From contig NC_087071.1 of NCBI RefSeq assembly GCF_963678635.1, forward strand, positions 32,168,141 through 32,232,140: a stretch of 64,000 nt of DNA, written 5' to 3'. A program made the translations under genes and the position numbers. Within the stretch, counting starts at the first letter, position 1. Every line of letters begins with the position of its first letter. The notes beneath the pieces are model-generated. The model searched no databases. It was not told where the DNA came from and saw only the letters and a program-made list of their open reading frames with translations. Positions 1 to 10,200 of the stretch are shown in pieces. Source of the stretch: Symsagittifera roscoffensis. Taxonomy: Eukaryota; Xenacoelomorpha; Acoela; Convolutidae.

Positions 1-151
1 AAAATTTGATGTCGAAACCGAATCTTTTAAATTTAAGAAAAGTTTTCATTTTTCTATGTAATAAATTACAAACAATGCGTTGCATATGAAACAATACTAA
101 ACTGAATATCCACTCCAGAAGCAAAAAAAAACTGTTTTTCAGAAAAAAAGA

Positions 152-1530
152 ATGCGATGACTTCTAGGAATAGAGGCAAAAATAGTCGAAGATTCAGAAT
201 TATATATATTTTTATGTACATTTTGATAATTATTTACAATTGGTGTTCCATAATTTATCATAACTAGGAATATTTTGGCGTTTTAAAATTTATGGTAATT
301 TTGTACACTTTGGCGTTCCAGAAATCATCAAAATTAGGAACATTTTGGCGTTTTTGGATTTATGATAATTGTGTAGATTTTGGCGTTCAAATCATTCAGA
401 AAATCTGATTAGCAACTCCCGTCGCTTATCTGTTTGATCTGAGATCCACAGCATTGATAGAGGCCGTTCCTATCTTCCATCACATTTCCGTCACAGCATA
501 TGTCATCGATTTGACTGTACACATTTGGACCACAGCAATTAGGGTTCGCTTTGGCGTCGGCATTAACCCAGGTACCCTCGCAGCAAATTTTCTGGCCTTG
601 TATGGTCCCCTCGGTCGGGCAGCTTCGTCTGACCAGGCTCTGAGGCCAGTTGCGTCTGTGTTCGTGATGGATTTTGCTCTGGCAAACTAAAAATAGCTAA
701 AACTATGAGAGCTTATGGTCATAAGACTGAAATGAAAATGGATCCTCCTTTTGTTTGATGTAAGCTTGTTCTGGTCAAGTGGCACAGAATTTTTCAAATA
801 TTTGCAATGAATAAAAAGCTCACAACTTTGGCAAGTTTTGTTGAATTTTTGCAAAGGTTTTTTTTGACGGAGAAAAAGAACGTTCTAAAGTAGTTACCAA
901 GTACCAAAATATCTGATTGAGTTTTTAGGTATAGCCTTTGCCTTCTTTCAATTTCAGTCCCATTTTTTGTTAGATTCACTGCAAACAATTTTCCAGTCAG
1001 AATGCAATTTGCAATGAAACATTGGTCTCCTGTTTTGAATTTTAGATTCTTGTATGCAGCGAGTTTTTCTTCAATTTTCTTTTTCTTTTTTTCTGGAGGC
1101 CGGCGATGAAAACTTTTATGATCAAAATTATTCTCGAGAATTGACTTTGTCCAGACTAAATTAGATTAAGTGATTCATTCTTTTCGATGGAACTTAGTTA
1201 ATCTTCACAATTTTTTTGAAAAAAATGACGAACGTTTTTCAATCAGGTTTTCTTCAGGAAAAGAGTGAACTCAGTTTGCCATATTGCCTTTTTCAATGTC
1301 GCCGAGTATACAAAGTCAACCTTCAGACTTTCTACAATTTTTTTAATGATTAAAACCAACAAATTACGAGGTGAGAAAATCCAAATCAATTTCAAATTTA
1401 TTTAATTATTCCTAGTTATGATAAATTCTGGAGCGTCATATTGTAAATAATTATCAAAACGTTACATATATATGCAAATAATTCTGCAGCTCTTTGACTA
1501 TTTTTTTTCTATCCCTAGAAGTCATCGCTT
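152..1530. repeat. Inverted repeat pair, arms about 152-275 and 1402-1530
   Basis: The two arms read as reverse complements of each other over about 125 bases with scattered mismatches. The left arm starts GCGATGACTTCTAGGAATAG; the right arm ends with the matching CTATCCCTAGAAGTCATCGC. Both also share a core around TTTATCATAACTAGGAAT. The pair encloses exon 2 and part of the intron of the galaxin-like gene. It could be the terminal inverted repeats of a roughly 1.4-kb element, or two inverted copies of one short repeat. No target-site duplication was established. Confidence 0.55.
235..400 (+). repeat. Imperfect tandem motif with TTTTGGCGTT
   Basis: The words ggcgttcca, ttttggcgtt and catcaaaattaggaa recur about every 35-70 bases. 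This is a short degenerate tandem array just 3' of the galaxin-like stop codon. No function is evident. Confidence 0.45.
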
Positions 1531-1928
1531 TACTAAGCGATCATTGCTGGTTGATTGCTTAGTAATTTATCCTAAGTTATACGTCTCACCTTAGATCGTC
1601 AGGTTTTCTTGACAAACGTTATAGTAGAAACAATAGTTAGAAGAGGTATGAATTAATTAGCTGGATAATTACAAAGCACAGGGTTATTATATTAAATAGA
1701 TGAGTCACTTAATTATTTTTTATCGGTACCAATTTCAGTTTAATTACGCTTACGATTATAAAATATATGTCGATTCGGTGTAGTAAGAACTGGCAAACTC
1801 GCCAGATTTAGCGCATTCTCTTTGAAAAAACTTCTTTTTTTTTCAATTTGTTTTCTTAAAAATCATCAAAAACACTTACCAGTGAAAAGGCACAGTGCGA
1901 GGGAAAACAAAATTATAGATTTCTGCAT
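409..1928 (-). CDS. Secreted galaxin-like cysteine-rich protein, two exons
   Basis: Exon 1 is 1928-1880 and exon 2 is 686-409 (stop TAA at 411-409), giving 108 residues. Exon 1 encodes a start Met followed by a short basic and then hydrophobic stretch (MQKSIILFSLALCLF), a clear signal peptide. It ends in G at a GTAAGT donor. Exon 2 follows a TTTTTAG acceptor, and the split codon G+TT restores the frame. The mature part has paired cysteines spaced as in galaxin repeats: CCEG, CCGPNVY, CCDGN and CCGSQ, ending in SDGSC. Galaxins are extracellular matrix or skeletal proteins first known from corals and also found in other invertebrates. The protein here is much shorter than coral galaxins, with about two repeat units. 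Function is inferred from the motif only. The intron (687-1879) contains one arm of an inverted repeat. Confidence 0.8.
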
Positions 1929-2049
1929 TTTAGTCACAGCAGCGTTCAAATGATTTGAGTAAAAATTGACCAAAAAATGAATTAAAGAGTCTGAGCCTCA
2001 GGTAAACGTTTTTTTTTTCTTCAATCAAAGAGCATCAATAACGACAAAT

Positions 2050-2080
2050 GCTGAAGGCGGAGAAGTCGGCACAGTTATAC
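2050..2080 (-). promoter_or_regulatory. Candidate core promoter of the galaxin-like gene
   Basis: On the minus strand a TATAAC word lies about 28 bases before a TTCAGC initiator-like word, roughly 120 bases upstream of the start codon at 1928. Spacing is compatible with a TATA/Inr promoter, but both elements are imperfect. Confidence 0.25.
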
Positions 2081-2689
2081 ATCGGATCTAACGGCACCGC
2101 AGTAATAAATTAAGAGTTAATAAAATATGGTCTATAAACTTCGGCAATTACTTCGAGAGAATATTAAAATTGTGATAATTAGTGCAGAAAAAAATTGTCT
2201 CAAGAGTTTAAAACAAGATACCAAGTACATGCGAAGTGACATGTTTTATTGTGTAGAACTTAAAAATGCTTTTGATTCTGTTGTAGAATATCTAATTAAA
2301 AAGTATAGCTGTTTGAATGTTCCAACCACTCTTTTTGCAATAAAACTTGAAAGAAAATATTCAATTTAAGCAGTGACAGAGGACTAAATTGATCAAGGAG
2401 CTCTAGAAATCAGTTGGCAATAGCAGCTACAATGCTAAAAATTGCAGATTACTTTGATTAGAAATACATCGATTAGGTTAGAATTATTTTCAGTCAGGAA
2501 ATTAGTCTGAAAACTGAAAATTTTCTATATTTTTTGTAGAATTTAAAGTTTTCATAATCAACTTCAAGATTTTGAACAGTATTGGACTAAGAAGAGATAC
2601 GATAAGCCTTCTGAACCCTAAAATTTAGTAAACATAAAACATAATTTCATATTTTTTCAAACTAAATTGTGGTTAAATTGTAAGAAAAT

Positions 2690-2960
2690 GGGGAACGGCT
2701 CTTGATATGATGGTTGTGTGTTCGAACCCCACTTCGGTTCCGGTAAGAGGGCTCTCAATGTCGTCCCCCTCTTTAAATTGAGACCGACTACGGCAAAATG
2801 GATGTCAACCCCTGCTCTAGGATGGCCGGGTAGTGGGGGTCACAGTTGTTTTTTAGCCCCCGGCTCAACCCACTGCAGGTCAACCATGGGGAAAATTGTC
2901 ATTCATTTTACCGTAGCCGTTCCCAACTGGCACCCCAGTAGGAGGGTTTTTCTATAGAAA
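2690..2960 (+). repeat. Possible tRNA-derived SINE
   Basis: This is a GC-richer islet of about 270 bases in AT-rich DNA. It has a good RNA polymerase III B-box (GTTCGAACCCC, near 2731) and a weak A-box-like word about 35 bases upstream (CGGCTCTTG). Internal inverted words CTACGGCAAAATG and CATTTTACCGTAG could pair. No target-site duplication or tail was confirmed, and no second copy was noticed in the window. Confidence 0.35.
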
Positions 2961-3477
2961 ATTATAATTTAATTATTTGGCTGATTCTTAAGCAGCAAAA
3001 CAAATTTTAGTTTAATTATTATATTAGCCAGAAACCTTCGTTTTCGATGCGTTTGCTACTCTGCCAATTCAGCTTTAATTACAGACACCGATCGTTAGTC
3101 GATAAACACACCCCCGGCCGTGGCGAAGTGCTCACCTTGTGTTTCCTTTTTTCAAATTTGAGCACATGTCATTGCTGGACCAAAAAAGAATAGTCGAGGT
3201 TTGTGCTGTGCACAAACTGGAAACATACCGCAAGCACGGTCGAAACATATCTTGCTTGGGTTGAGACGGCCGAAACATAGCAAATATCGGTCACCTCGAC
3301 TTTAGTGAGCACCTTGACGTGGATTTTTCGAGAAGCTTAGAAAATGTTTACTTGTACAGACTTCTTTAAAAACACACACACACTTTCCGTCTACGGGTGT
3401 AAGCCTGAATTATGGAAAACTTACAACTTTCCGAAAGATTGAGAATTGATTTTTTGAATCCTTAGATAAACAAAATT

Positions 3478-3783
3478 GCTCGTATCAGGGCGAGGCCCTG
3501 AATGCTCAGACTGCCTTTTAAGGTCTATGGAGCAGGAATAACACGAACAATTGAATGTAAAAAAAATGATTTTTTTTTAAATTTGAGTTTTTTTTGCAAA
3601 AATTCATCCCTCCACACGCCATATAAAATACAAAAAACTAGATTTCGCTCCAAGTTACATATCAATTATGGCAGGTAAACTTCCTTCAACCTATTTGCAA
3701 CAATTTCTGGAGCCCGTTACATTCCGTTACATTCCGTCCCAAACATTCCGTTACTTTCGTTGAGAAAGTCGGAACAAGAACTC
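3478..3783 (+). repeat. 520-bp dispersed repeat, copy A (shortened)
   Basis: Begins GCTCGTATCAGGGCGAGGCC, continues with the family words GACTGCCTTTTAAGG and CACGCCATATAAA, and then jumps to the far end (CATTCCGTTACTTTCG, GTCGGAACA). The central third seen in other copies is missing, and the word ACATTCCGTTAC is duplicated at the junction. Confidence 0.7.
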
Positions 3784-3920
3784 AGATCAAATATGCGAGA
3801 AAACCACTGTTTGCTATTATTGCGAAAGCAATGTCTTTAATGACTAGCAATTTGTTTCATCTGGCTGTTTGCTCAGTCTCGACAGCAAAGGCTATAAAGA
3901 AAATAAAACTGTAACAAAAC

Positions 3921-4438
3921 TGCTCGGAGAAGAGTGTAAAGGGTGAAGCTCTGAATGTTCCGATTGACTTTTAAGGTCTATGGAGCAGTAATAACATGAA
4001 ACAAATTAAATGTAAAAAACTGATTTTTTTTTAAAACTGAGATTATTGTGAAAATCAACCCCCCACATGCCATATAAAGTACAAAGTGATAGAGTTTGCT
4101 CCCACTAACAAATCATTTTGGCTAATAAGCTTCCTTTAACCAATTTGGAACGATTTCTAAGACGGATTAAATCTCCTTTTACGCTTTATGAGCGCAAATT
4201 ATCGCACGTTAATTGTCCCAAATTGGGCAAAATGGCAATCTTTAAACCCCCATAAATTTGCGGAAAACAATCACAGGTGAATTATTTTTTCAAATTTAAA
4301 CTCAGGACAATATTACTGTTCATATGATATTGAAAAAATCCGCCAAAATTGGCTAGTTAAAAAGTCGAAATTTGTCTTAAGAAAAAAACCCACCCCGAGA
4401 ACAAACATTCCGTTACTTTCGTTACAAAAGTTAGAACG
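3921..4438 (+). repeat. 520-bp dispersed repeat, copy B
   Basis: Nearly full-length copy from ACTGCTCGGAG to CGTTACAAAAGTTAGAACG. It contains the family landmarks GGTCTATGGAGCAGTAATAA, CACATGCCATATAAAG, TGTCCCAAATTGGGC and ACCCACCCCGAG. It is diverged from the other copies at many sites. Confidence 0.75.
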
Positions 4439-5109
4439 ACAAAATATGATCAAAAGTGTCTTTTCACTCCAGATTTAATTTTTTCGAAAAATGATGACAG
4501 AAGAAACAAATGTTTTTTGATGAGAAAAACTTACAAAGTAAAGTCGAATTCCTCAAAGAATAATTGAGCTTAGAGTTAATGAAAATCACTCAGAGGTTAA
4601 TAAATTGCAATTAAAAGATAAAAATTTTTACTAAGAATATCAGATGAATCGTTTCAGAAGTAAAAAAGAGCCATTTTACCCGAGGTTGCAGAATTTTTTA
4701 AAGTTTTTTTACGCATGGTTCAATTATCAGCGCCATTACTAAAGCTGAAATTTTTAAATTTATACTCAGTAGCAATTTAATTGTATCTTCTATTCTTTTG
4801 AGTTTTTGTTGCTCAAAATCAATTATTGTTTTTCCTTCCATGTATACATGTATAAACTCGAAACTCTATAAGTTAACAAAAATCAGAGTTTTTATTTGTT
4901 TCTATCAATAGTTGCTGTGAGTTTCGATCAAAAGTTGAAGTGAGCGTTTATAATTTTGTGATCGCATGGTTCGTATGTGTTTCAACGACAATTTTTCGAT
5001 GTCAAAAAATAAGTTCTAATTACAGTTTTTGGTCAAAGAGCGTGTTAGATTTTAACTTTTCCAGCTTGAAAAGGCCTGTATCATCAGATACAATAATTCC
5101 ATTTATTGT

Positions 5110-5640
5110 TCCGACTTTTGTAACGAAAGTAACGGCATATTTGCGCTCGGGTGGTTTTTTTTCTTCAGACAAATTTCAACTTTGTAACTAGCCTTTTTTG
5201 ACAGAATTGTTTCATATCATTCGAAAGCTATTGTTATCTTCAGCTTAAGTTTGAAAAATTATTTCACCTGTGATCATTTTTTGTAAAGTTATGGTGGTTT
5301 AAAGATTGCCATTATGGCCAATTTAGGACAATTAACGCCGGATATATTTCGCGCTATTAACGCGTAAGCGGAGATTTAATCGGTCTTAAAAATCGTTCCA
5401 AGTTAGTTCGAGGATGCTTATATTCCATAATTGAATTGTTAATAAGAGCAAAATTTATCAATTTGTACTTAATATGGCGTGTGGGGGATGTTTTTACAAA
5501 AAAAGCTCATTTTTTTCAAATTTGTTTTATTCTATTACATTGAAATTTTTAATTTTATTACTGCTCCATAGACTATAAAAGGCAGTCGGAACATTCAGGG
5601 CTGATACGAGCAGTCTTGTTTCTACTTTTAGATCAAACTA
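5110..5640 (-). repeat. 520-bp dispersed repeat, copy C (inverted)
   Basis: Reverse-orientation copy: starts TTCCGACTTTTGTAACGAAAG and ends GATACGAGCAGTCTTG. With copy B it forms an inverted pair with about 670 bases between, so a transcript across 3.9-5.6 kb could fold back on itself. Confidence 0.75.
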
Positions 5641-6558
5641 TCGGCATCTCAACCCAGAGGGTTAATTTTATTTTTATTGTGGGACGGTTTATCTGAGACA
5701 TCTTGTATATTGGCTAATGTTGTCCTCGGCTGTTTCTTTTAGAAGAAAAGCTCAATTTGAAAAACCCAGGTTGAAAAAAAGTTAATGATTTTACAATTTC
5801 ATACAATGAAAAAACTCATACAATTTCAAATATAGAATTTTTAAAAGAAAAGTTACTAAATCAGCACTTTTTTACACTATGAGCACTTTTAAGCTTTTTT
5901 TTCCAGCTTTTTGTCATAATGTTTATCACAAAAATTTTACGGAATTAGTTTGAGCATTTTTCAATACTATGGACTTGTATGATATTTCATACGTTTTTCA
6001 TATTAACAGCATCGGTTGATTCTTCACTCTAATATAGAAAAGTTATTCAACGGTGATCAGCAACTTTTGATTTTCATTTTGTTCTAATTGCTAAGGATTA
6101 CTCCAAGCTGGAAAGAAATGAACTGACTTTTGATTAAATATAGAGCCCATTGCTCTAAGCTATAGCAAGTTGTAAGTTAATGTTTCCTTAATCAAAAACA
6201 AAGCGTCAGGAACCTAACATCAAAACTTACGCCCGGCCTGCAGATACGCGTGAATTCTCCTCAGTGTAACAGTTGGACATTATAGAATGGAAAAATCAAT
6301 CACCATTACTTTAAAAAGGCGACATGAAATATAAAAAAGTTGCACAAACTTAATCAATAACAACATATGTTCACTGCAATGAATCGAATCGCCTCAAAAA
6401 CCACTCTTTTTCTTGTCAGTCAAAAACAGTTGTTGTTCAGTAGATCTCATCAATTATTTGAGGTTAAAAGATCATTATGCAACCAATTTTAAGCCAAATA
6501 GTACTTAATTGTCCTACATTTTACATATTTTTCATCTTTTTGGGCTCTTTTCATCCAG

Positions 6559-6628
6559 GGAACTGCACCCTTGGACTTCGAATTGAAGGTTGGACCACAT
6601 TACGACGCCAAACTGCGTTGTAAATTTT
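6559..6628 (+). other. Candidate upstream coding exon of the SLC10-like gene
   Basis: A strong acceptor (CTCTTTTCATCCAG) opens a frame reading GTAPLDFELKVGPHYDAKLR then CKF. A GT at 6629 would end the exon in phase 1, which fits the phase needed by the exon at 7295 and gives a Cys at the joint. A better-looking donor, GTAAGC at 6636, ends in the wrong phase. The other two frames are closed. The signal-peptide exon that should precede it was not found. Confidence 0.35.
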
Positions 6629-7294
6629 GTAAATTGTAAGCGGATTCCGCAACAGGCTGAAAACAGATTTGTCGCGGAATATGCAACTCGGGCAATATTG
6701 CTCGCTACGGAATTGTTAACATAAATAATGTTCCGACAAAATTTACGTTACATGGTATTTGTGCGTGGAAACTACTGAATCCACTCACATTTTGGAACAT
6801 GTTTTCCCCTGTTTTCCCCGGATTCCACTGGCCCTACCGACTCCAAATTGTGCGCCTATCCAGTGCACATCTTGGCCTTGTAATGCATTATGAGAAATAC
6901 CACCCCCAAAAACCCTAGTTGACGAAAGATCTTTATCTTCTAAAATCTTGCAAGATACTGTTCCTGCAAGAGTCTTGAAAAAAATTTACTTGCAAGATAT
7001 TTGAAAGTTATACAAAAATCTCTCAAGATCTCGCAAAATGACCATTTTTGATGGAGTAGCAGGGAACTATTTTTAAGTTTTTGCAGTTTTTGTTTAATTG
7101 ATGAAACTTTCGAACGATGTTTAAACGAGGACAAAACACAACTGAGTTCAGTCATTTCAAAACATCTGACAAATACGCAAGCAAACTTTTTGTTCAAAAT
7201 ACCAAACTTCTCAGAAAAAAACTATTTTCCGAAAATTGTCATTTGCAACAAGGAGATAATCTGGTTCTTAAGGTCACAAAGATTTATTCTTAAG

Positions 7295-10200
7295 GTCACA
7301 GCGAAACCAAAGATGGCAGAAATCATGTCACGGTTGAAGAAGACGAAGAGCACTTGTTTACAGTCTCGTCAAATGGAAGTCATTTAGTAGATAGCGTAGT
7401 TTGCAGAAAAGAGAAAAAAGGAGTCATCAATTTGGAAAGACAATCACAGACATTAGCAGAGACAGAATACAAAATAATTGGAATTCAATTAGGTACGTTA
7501 TGAACTTTATTTAGTCCAACAAGTCATAAGAAAGTGGTCTCAGGAAATAAAAATGTAGTTATTAGTTTTGATTTGCTATTATGACGACTTGTTACCACGA
7601 GTGGGAAGGAGTTATGGCGTAAGTCTTTGTTGGCGTTCCGATTTTGGTAGTCTCAAGTGGTGTCATAATAAAGCGAAGCCCAATTGGCCGCAATTCGGAT
7701 ACCAAAAAAAGTTGTTAAAAAATTTCCCCAAGAGTTGAAAAAAATTTGTTTCTTGCTTTTCAGCAGATACATTTCTTTCACAAGATACACAAAAAAAATT
7801 TCAAAAAAATTTATCGAATTTTGCTCGGTCAAAAAAAAATAATTGTTTTTGAGCATCTCTTGAAATGTTTTGCCGCAAAGTTTTTTTTTGTTCAGCGCTA
7901 GCCATCCCCCATCCCAGCACCGGGTAAATGTAAGGGGTTGTTGGACCAAAAAAAATGTCATAAAATAGTGCCAATTGGGGGGAGGGGTTGGAGGGGGCCT
8001 TTAGGTGGCCAGGTGGTATAACCCTTGAGGGCTCCTTTTCCTCCCCCACCTGACATGCAAAATTTTGAAAGTAAGTCATTTGTTCTAATTGTCCGATTGC
8101 TATAAAAAATGACATGCGGACTAATTAGGCCCTGACAAACATACTTACTCTTCATAGTTAACCTTGTAAAGTCCCCTGTTACAACTTGAAATTAATGGGT
8201 AGTCGAGGTGGGTGGGGGAAGGAAAAAGAGTCTCCCCGAGAAGCTATCCGTGAACTCCTTCCTGGTTCTCATTTTGTTTACTTTCAAGGAATAGACGTGG
8301 TTACGTGTACTTACGAAGAAGCAGAAAGCGACAGTCCAACTGGTGAAACAAACACAAACACAAACACAAACACAAACACAAACACACAGTTAGAAGTGTG
8401 GGTGACTCGAAGGGAAACAACCATCGACAAGTTCTTCGTCCCCTTCGTCTTCTGCATGGTGGCTACTTTCAACTTGGCCTTCGGCACAGAAATAGCTCTG
8501 AATGATCTGAAGTTCATTCTCATGCATCCTCTGCCTCTGGCCACCGCTGCCATTTGTCAATTCATCATACTACCCCCGGTTGGTTACTCATAAATGGTGA
8601 CTCTTTAACTAGTTAGCCTTATAAGGTCCGCTCTTATCAAGGACTAATTCAACGATGAAGCTTAAACTAAATTCATTACTACTAACTGATAAGCCCTTTT
8701 TATAATAGGGGGTGAGATAGCTAGCCCAAATTAGCTTATAAATAATCGTTAAGCTCTTTTTCCTCCCCCTCCACCCACCTCGCATGAGCTTCAATTTTTT
8801 GCAGTAACAGTAGGCTTACAATGGTGAGTATGAGACCAAATATATTTGTCATGACCTAATTGGTTTGCATTTCAATTTTCATATGACAATTGGACAATGT
8901 GAACAAACTTTTTAATTGTAGAAATACGCTGGTGGGGAAAAACAACAAGCAATCATTAAATTAGTTATTTAGAGAGATGGCTATTTTCAGGAAAATCATA
9001 GGGGGACCAATAATTAAGGAGATCCGAAAAGTGGAGCTTATTTGATCAGCAGCCGCTGACCCAGATTAAGCCATCTTGTGAATATTACAAAATCTTTCAA
9101 GATTCTAAGATTTACCAGATATTACTAAAGAATTTACAAAATATATGAAATAAAAATTCTAATTCTCACCAATTTCTGTAAAGTGCATCAAAAGCTCTTT
9201 CAGCTAATTTTCAGCATTACCACACTTAGGTTGTGAAACATTCATAGCGGCAGTTTGAGAAAAGCGGCAGTTGCAAAAACGGGAGAAATTTAATGGCACT
9301 GCGATTATTTAGAGAATGATAGCCAATACTTTTTGAAATTCTGATGATCAATCATCAACAATAGATATTTTCTTCAGCTGGGTCTGGGCGTGACGAAACT
9401 GATGGGCTATGAGCCAGACGTGGCGCTGGGCATGTTGATGGTGTCCTGTGCCCCGGGGGGAGGGGACAGCAACGCCTTCAGCTACTTGGTGGACGGAGAA
9501 GTTCCCCTCTCTATCGCCATGACTTTCTTCAGCACCCTACTTGCCATTGGTCATTTTAAAAAAAAAAATTTTCTGAATTCTTTGACTTAACTTCTTCTTT
9601 TTTTCTTCTTCTTCAGATGAGCACTCCATTTATACCAATTGTGGGAAATTAGATTAAATCAAAAATTCAGATCAGAATACCACCATTTGTTTTGGTGGTA
9701 GGCCAACAAGCCGACGGGCCAACAAACCGAAAATAGGATTACCATTCCTGCAAGCCGAAAACCAATAGTGTTATGCAAGATAACAACAGATTATCATTGT
9801 TGTTACAATTGTTACGTAACTCTGATTCAATTTCGGCTTCCAGATATGGCGGTTTGTTGATTATCCGCCTTAATTTCATATATGGTGGCGAGTCACCCTT
9901 TCGTAATTTTTTTTTACAAATTCATTTGCTCATTTATGAAAAAAAACAATATACGCAAGCCTCACGCCTGAATGAATTTTAAATGACACATTGCCAATTC
10001 ATTGCAGTTTCTATGCGGTAGATGCCTTTGCGCGACAAAAAAAGTCTGATTTCAAGTTCATACCAATCTGTTATAGAGGTATCTGCTCAAAATTGTTTGA
10101 ATAAAATTACAATGAACTCAGTCAAAATGACCAAAAGTTTCAAATCAATGAATCACAGACAGAAATATGTCTCTGTTTTTCCACTAGATCAAGTTAGGAA

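Noticed and set aside
454-690. Plus-strand 78-codon frame
   Set aside because: It is the antisense of the galaxin-like exon, which has the clear cysteine pattern and splice sites.
6381-6420. MNRIASKTTLFLV frame as SLC10-like signal-peptide exon
   Set aside because: Its possible donor phase does not fit the candidate exon at 6559 or the exon at 7295.
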